From assembly GCF_000245015.1 (NCBI RefSeq), contig NZ_JH600070.1, positions 2,899,511 through 2,963,510 of the forward strand: a stretch of 64,000 nucleotides of DNA, read 5' to 3'. The DNA comes from Beggiatoa alba B18LD (GTDB taxonomy: Bacteria > Pseudomonadota > Gammaproteobacteria > Beggiatoales > Beggiatoaceae). Shown piece by piece: positions 63,644 to 64,000 of this stretch (position 1 is its first letter; each line of letters begins with the position of its first letter). A model generated the notes under the pieces. That model was not told the origin of the DNA and searched no databases. It saw nothing but the letters and a program-made list of their open reading frames with translations. A program made the position numbers and the translations under genes.

Positions 63644-64000
63644 CTACTCTGAAATATACAAATTTAAACATTTCGCTAAAGGAAACGCCTTAAAACGCAA
63701 TTGCACGCTTTCATTGAGAAATTTTAATAACCCTCCAGACATTTCCAAATAAATTTTGCCCGCTAATGCCAATATAATTGCATCAAAATGAAATCTTACG
63801 CTTGAGCCGTACTCATGGCGATATGGCAAATAATCAAGTATTTTACTGTCATCTTGGAAACACTCTTGATACTTGCATTTTGCGACATCAAGGTAATACA
63901 ACGCATTTCTTTCCTGACGCAGTCTATCTAAAATTCGCTGATAGCCTTCAATATAATTAGGGTGTGTATAGTATTGACTATAGAAGGCTTCTAAGAAGGG
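63644..64000 (-). CDS. Unknown protein, C-terminal part (gene continues beyond the window)
   Basis: The frame is open from its stop at 63644 to the window edge, giving at least 118 residues, so the true start is to the right. The visible part reads like a helical protein (HPNYIEGYQRILDRLRQERN, YLPYRHEYGSSVRFHFDAI, LLKFLNESVQLRFKAF). No family recognised. The 3' end is flanked by a repeat. Confidence 0.6.
   Translation of the reverse strand, partial: PFLEAFYSQYYTHPNYIEGYQRILDRLRQERNALYYLDVAKCKYQECFQDDSKILDYLPYRHEYGSSVRFHFDAIILALAGKIYLEMSGGLLKFLNESVQLRFKAFPLAKCLNLYISE

Overview
The window is chromosomal DNA of a gammaproteobacterium, most likely a colourless sulfur bacterium of the Thiotrichales (Beggiatoa-like). 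This rests on the overall gene set (nlpD-rpoS, rpoH, glyQS, ychF, obgE, ccmGHI), a moderately AT-rich base composition, genes for methanofuran-linked one-carbon oxidation beside sulfur genes (an ETHE1-type persulfide dioxygenase), a nitrogenase-protection gene (cowN) and many two-component and second-messenger proteins. The genus is an inference; the 16S fragment at the left edge could settle it.

Layout. 1-886: 5' end of a minus-strand 16S rRNA gene with its leader and four tandem promoters, the most distal one inside the 3' end of fhcB. 873-7236: fhcB (formyltransferase/hydrolase complex subunit) and two large sensor kinases. 7423-13579: a small membrane protein, thyA, an M16C protease, ychF and a VapBC-type toxin-antitoxin pair. 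13624-18612: cytochrome c maturation genes ccmG-ccmH and ccmI, split by an AT-rich, tightly coupled three-gene cassette (AAA ATPase, PIN-like nuclease, RNA ligase) that looks like an RNA-targeting conflict or repair system. 18785-24689: modBAC with a ModE-like operator, diverging from mfnD-mfnF-pabB (methanofuran and p-aminobenzoate synthesis). 25059-26103: a CooA-like CO-sensing regulator and cowN, with a perfect CooA/CRP-type palindrome between them. 26745-32055: periplasmic katG, a voltage-sensor-domain adenylate cyclase, a glycosyltransferase and murU. 32144-41800: a 1423-residue membrane protein of unknown function, a coiled-coil protein and small lipoprotein, obgE, a PP2C phosphatase broken by a 20-bp tandem duplication, a small adaptor-like protein and a periplasmic binding protein. 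41873-50800: an M16 protease pair, the persulfide dioxygenase, a FimX-like signalling protein, a Rieske protein and an orphan NiFe-hydrogenase-like subunit without nickel ligands. 51117-64000: a YidD-like protein with a Cys-rich tail, an orphan ZorA-like motor protein, glyQS, gmhB, plsC, a five-LysM lipoprotein, nlpD, rpoS, rpoH and a partial unknown gene.

A striking overlay is an interspersed, nested-palindrome repeat family (MITE-like, about 200-235 bp when complete). It has terminal inverted repeats related to TAACCTGAGTTCGGCGAG and a terminator-like core GACCTGCTAGG...CCTAGCAGGTC. At least ten full or partial copies lie between genes, almost always directly at 3' ends, where the repeat end often supplies the stop codon. 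No transposase is present in the window.

The genes connect into several themes: C1 oxidation (fhcB, mfnD, mfnF, pabB), molybdenum supply (modBAC), CO tolerance of nitrogen fixation (CooA-like regulator and CowN), c-type cytochrome assembly (CcmGHI), sulfur oxidation (ETHE1), and envelope stress and stationary phase (nlpD-rpoS, rpoH). The best candidate for an undescribed system is the ATPase-PIN-RNA ligase cassette inside the ccm locus.
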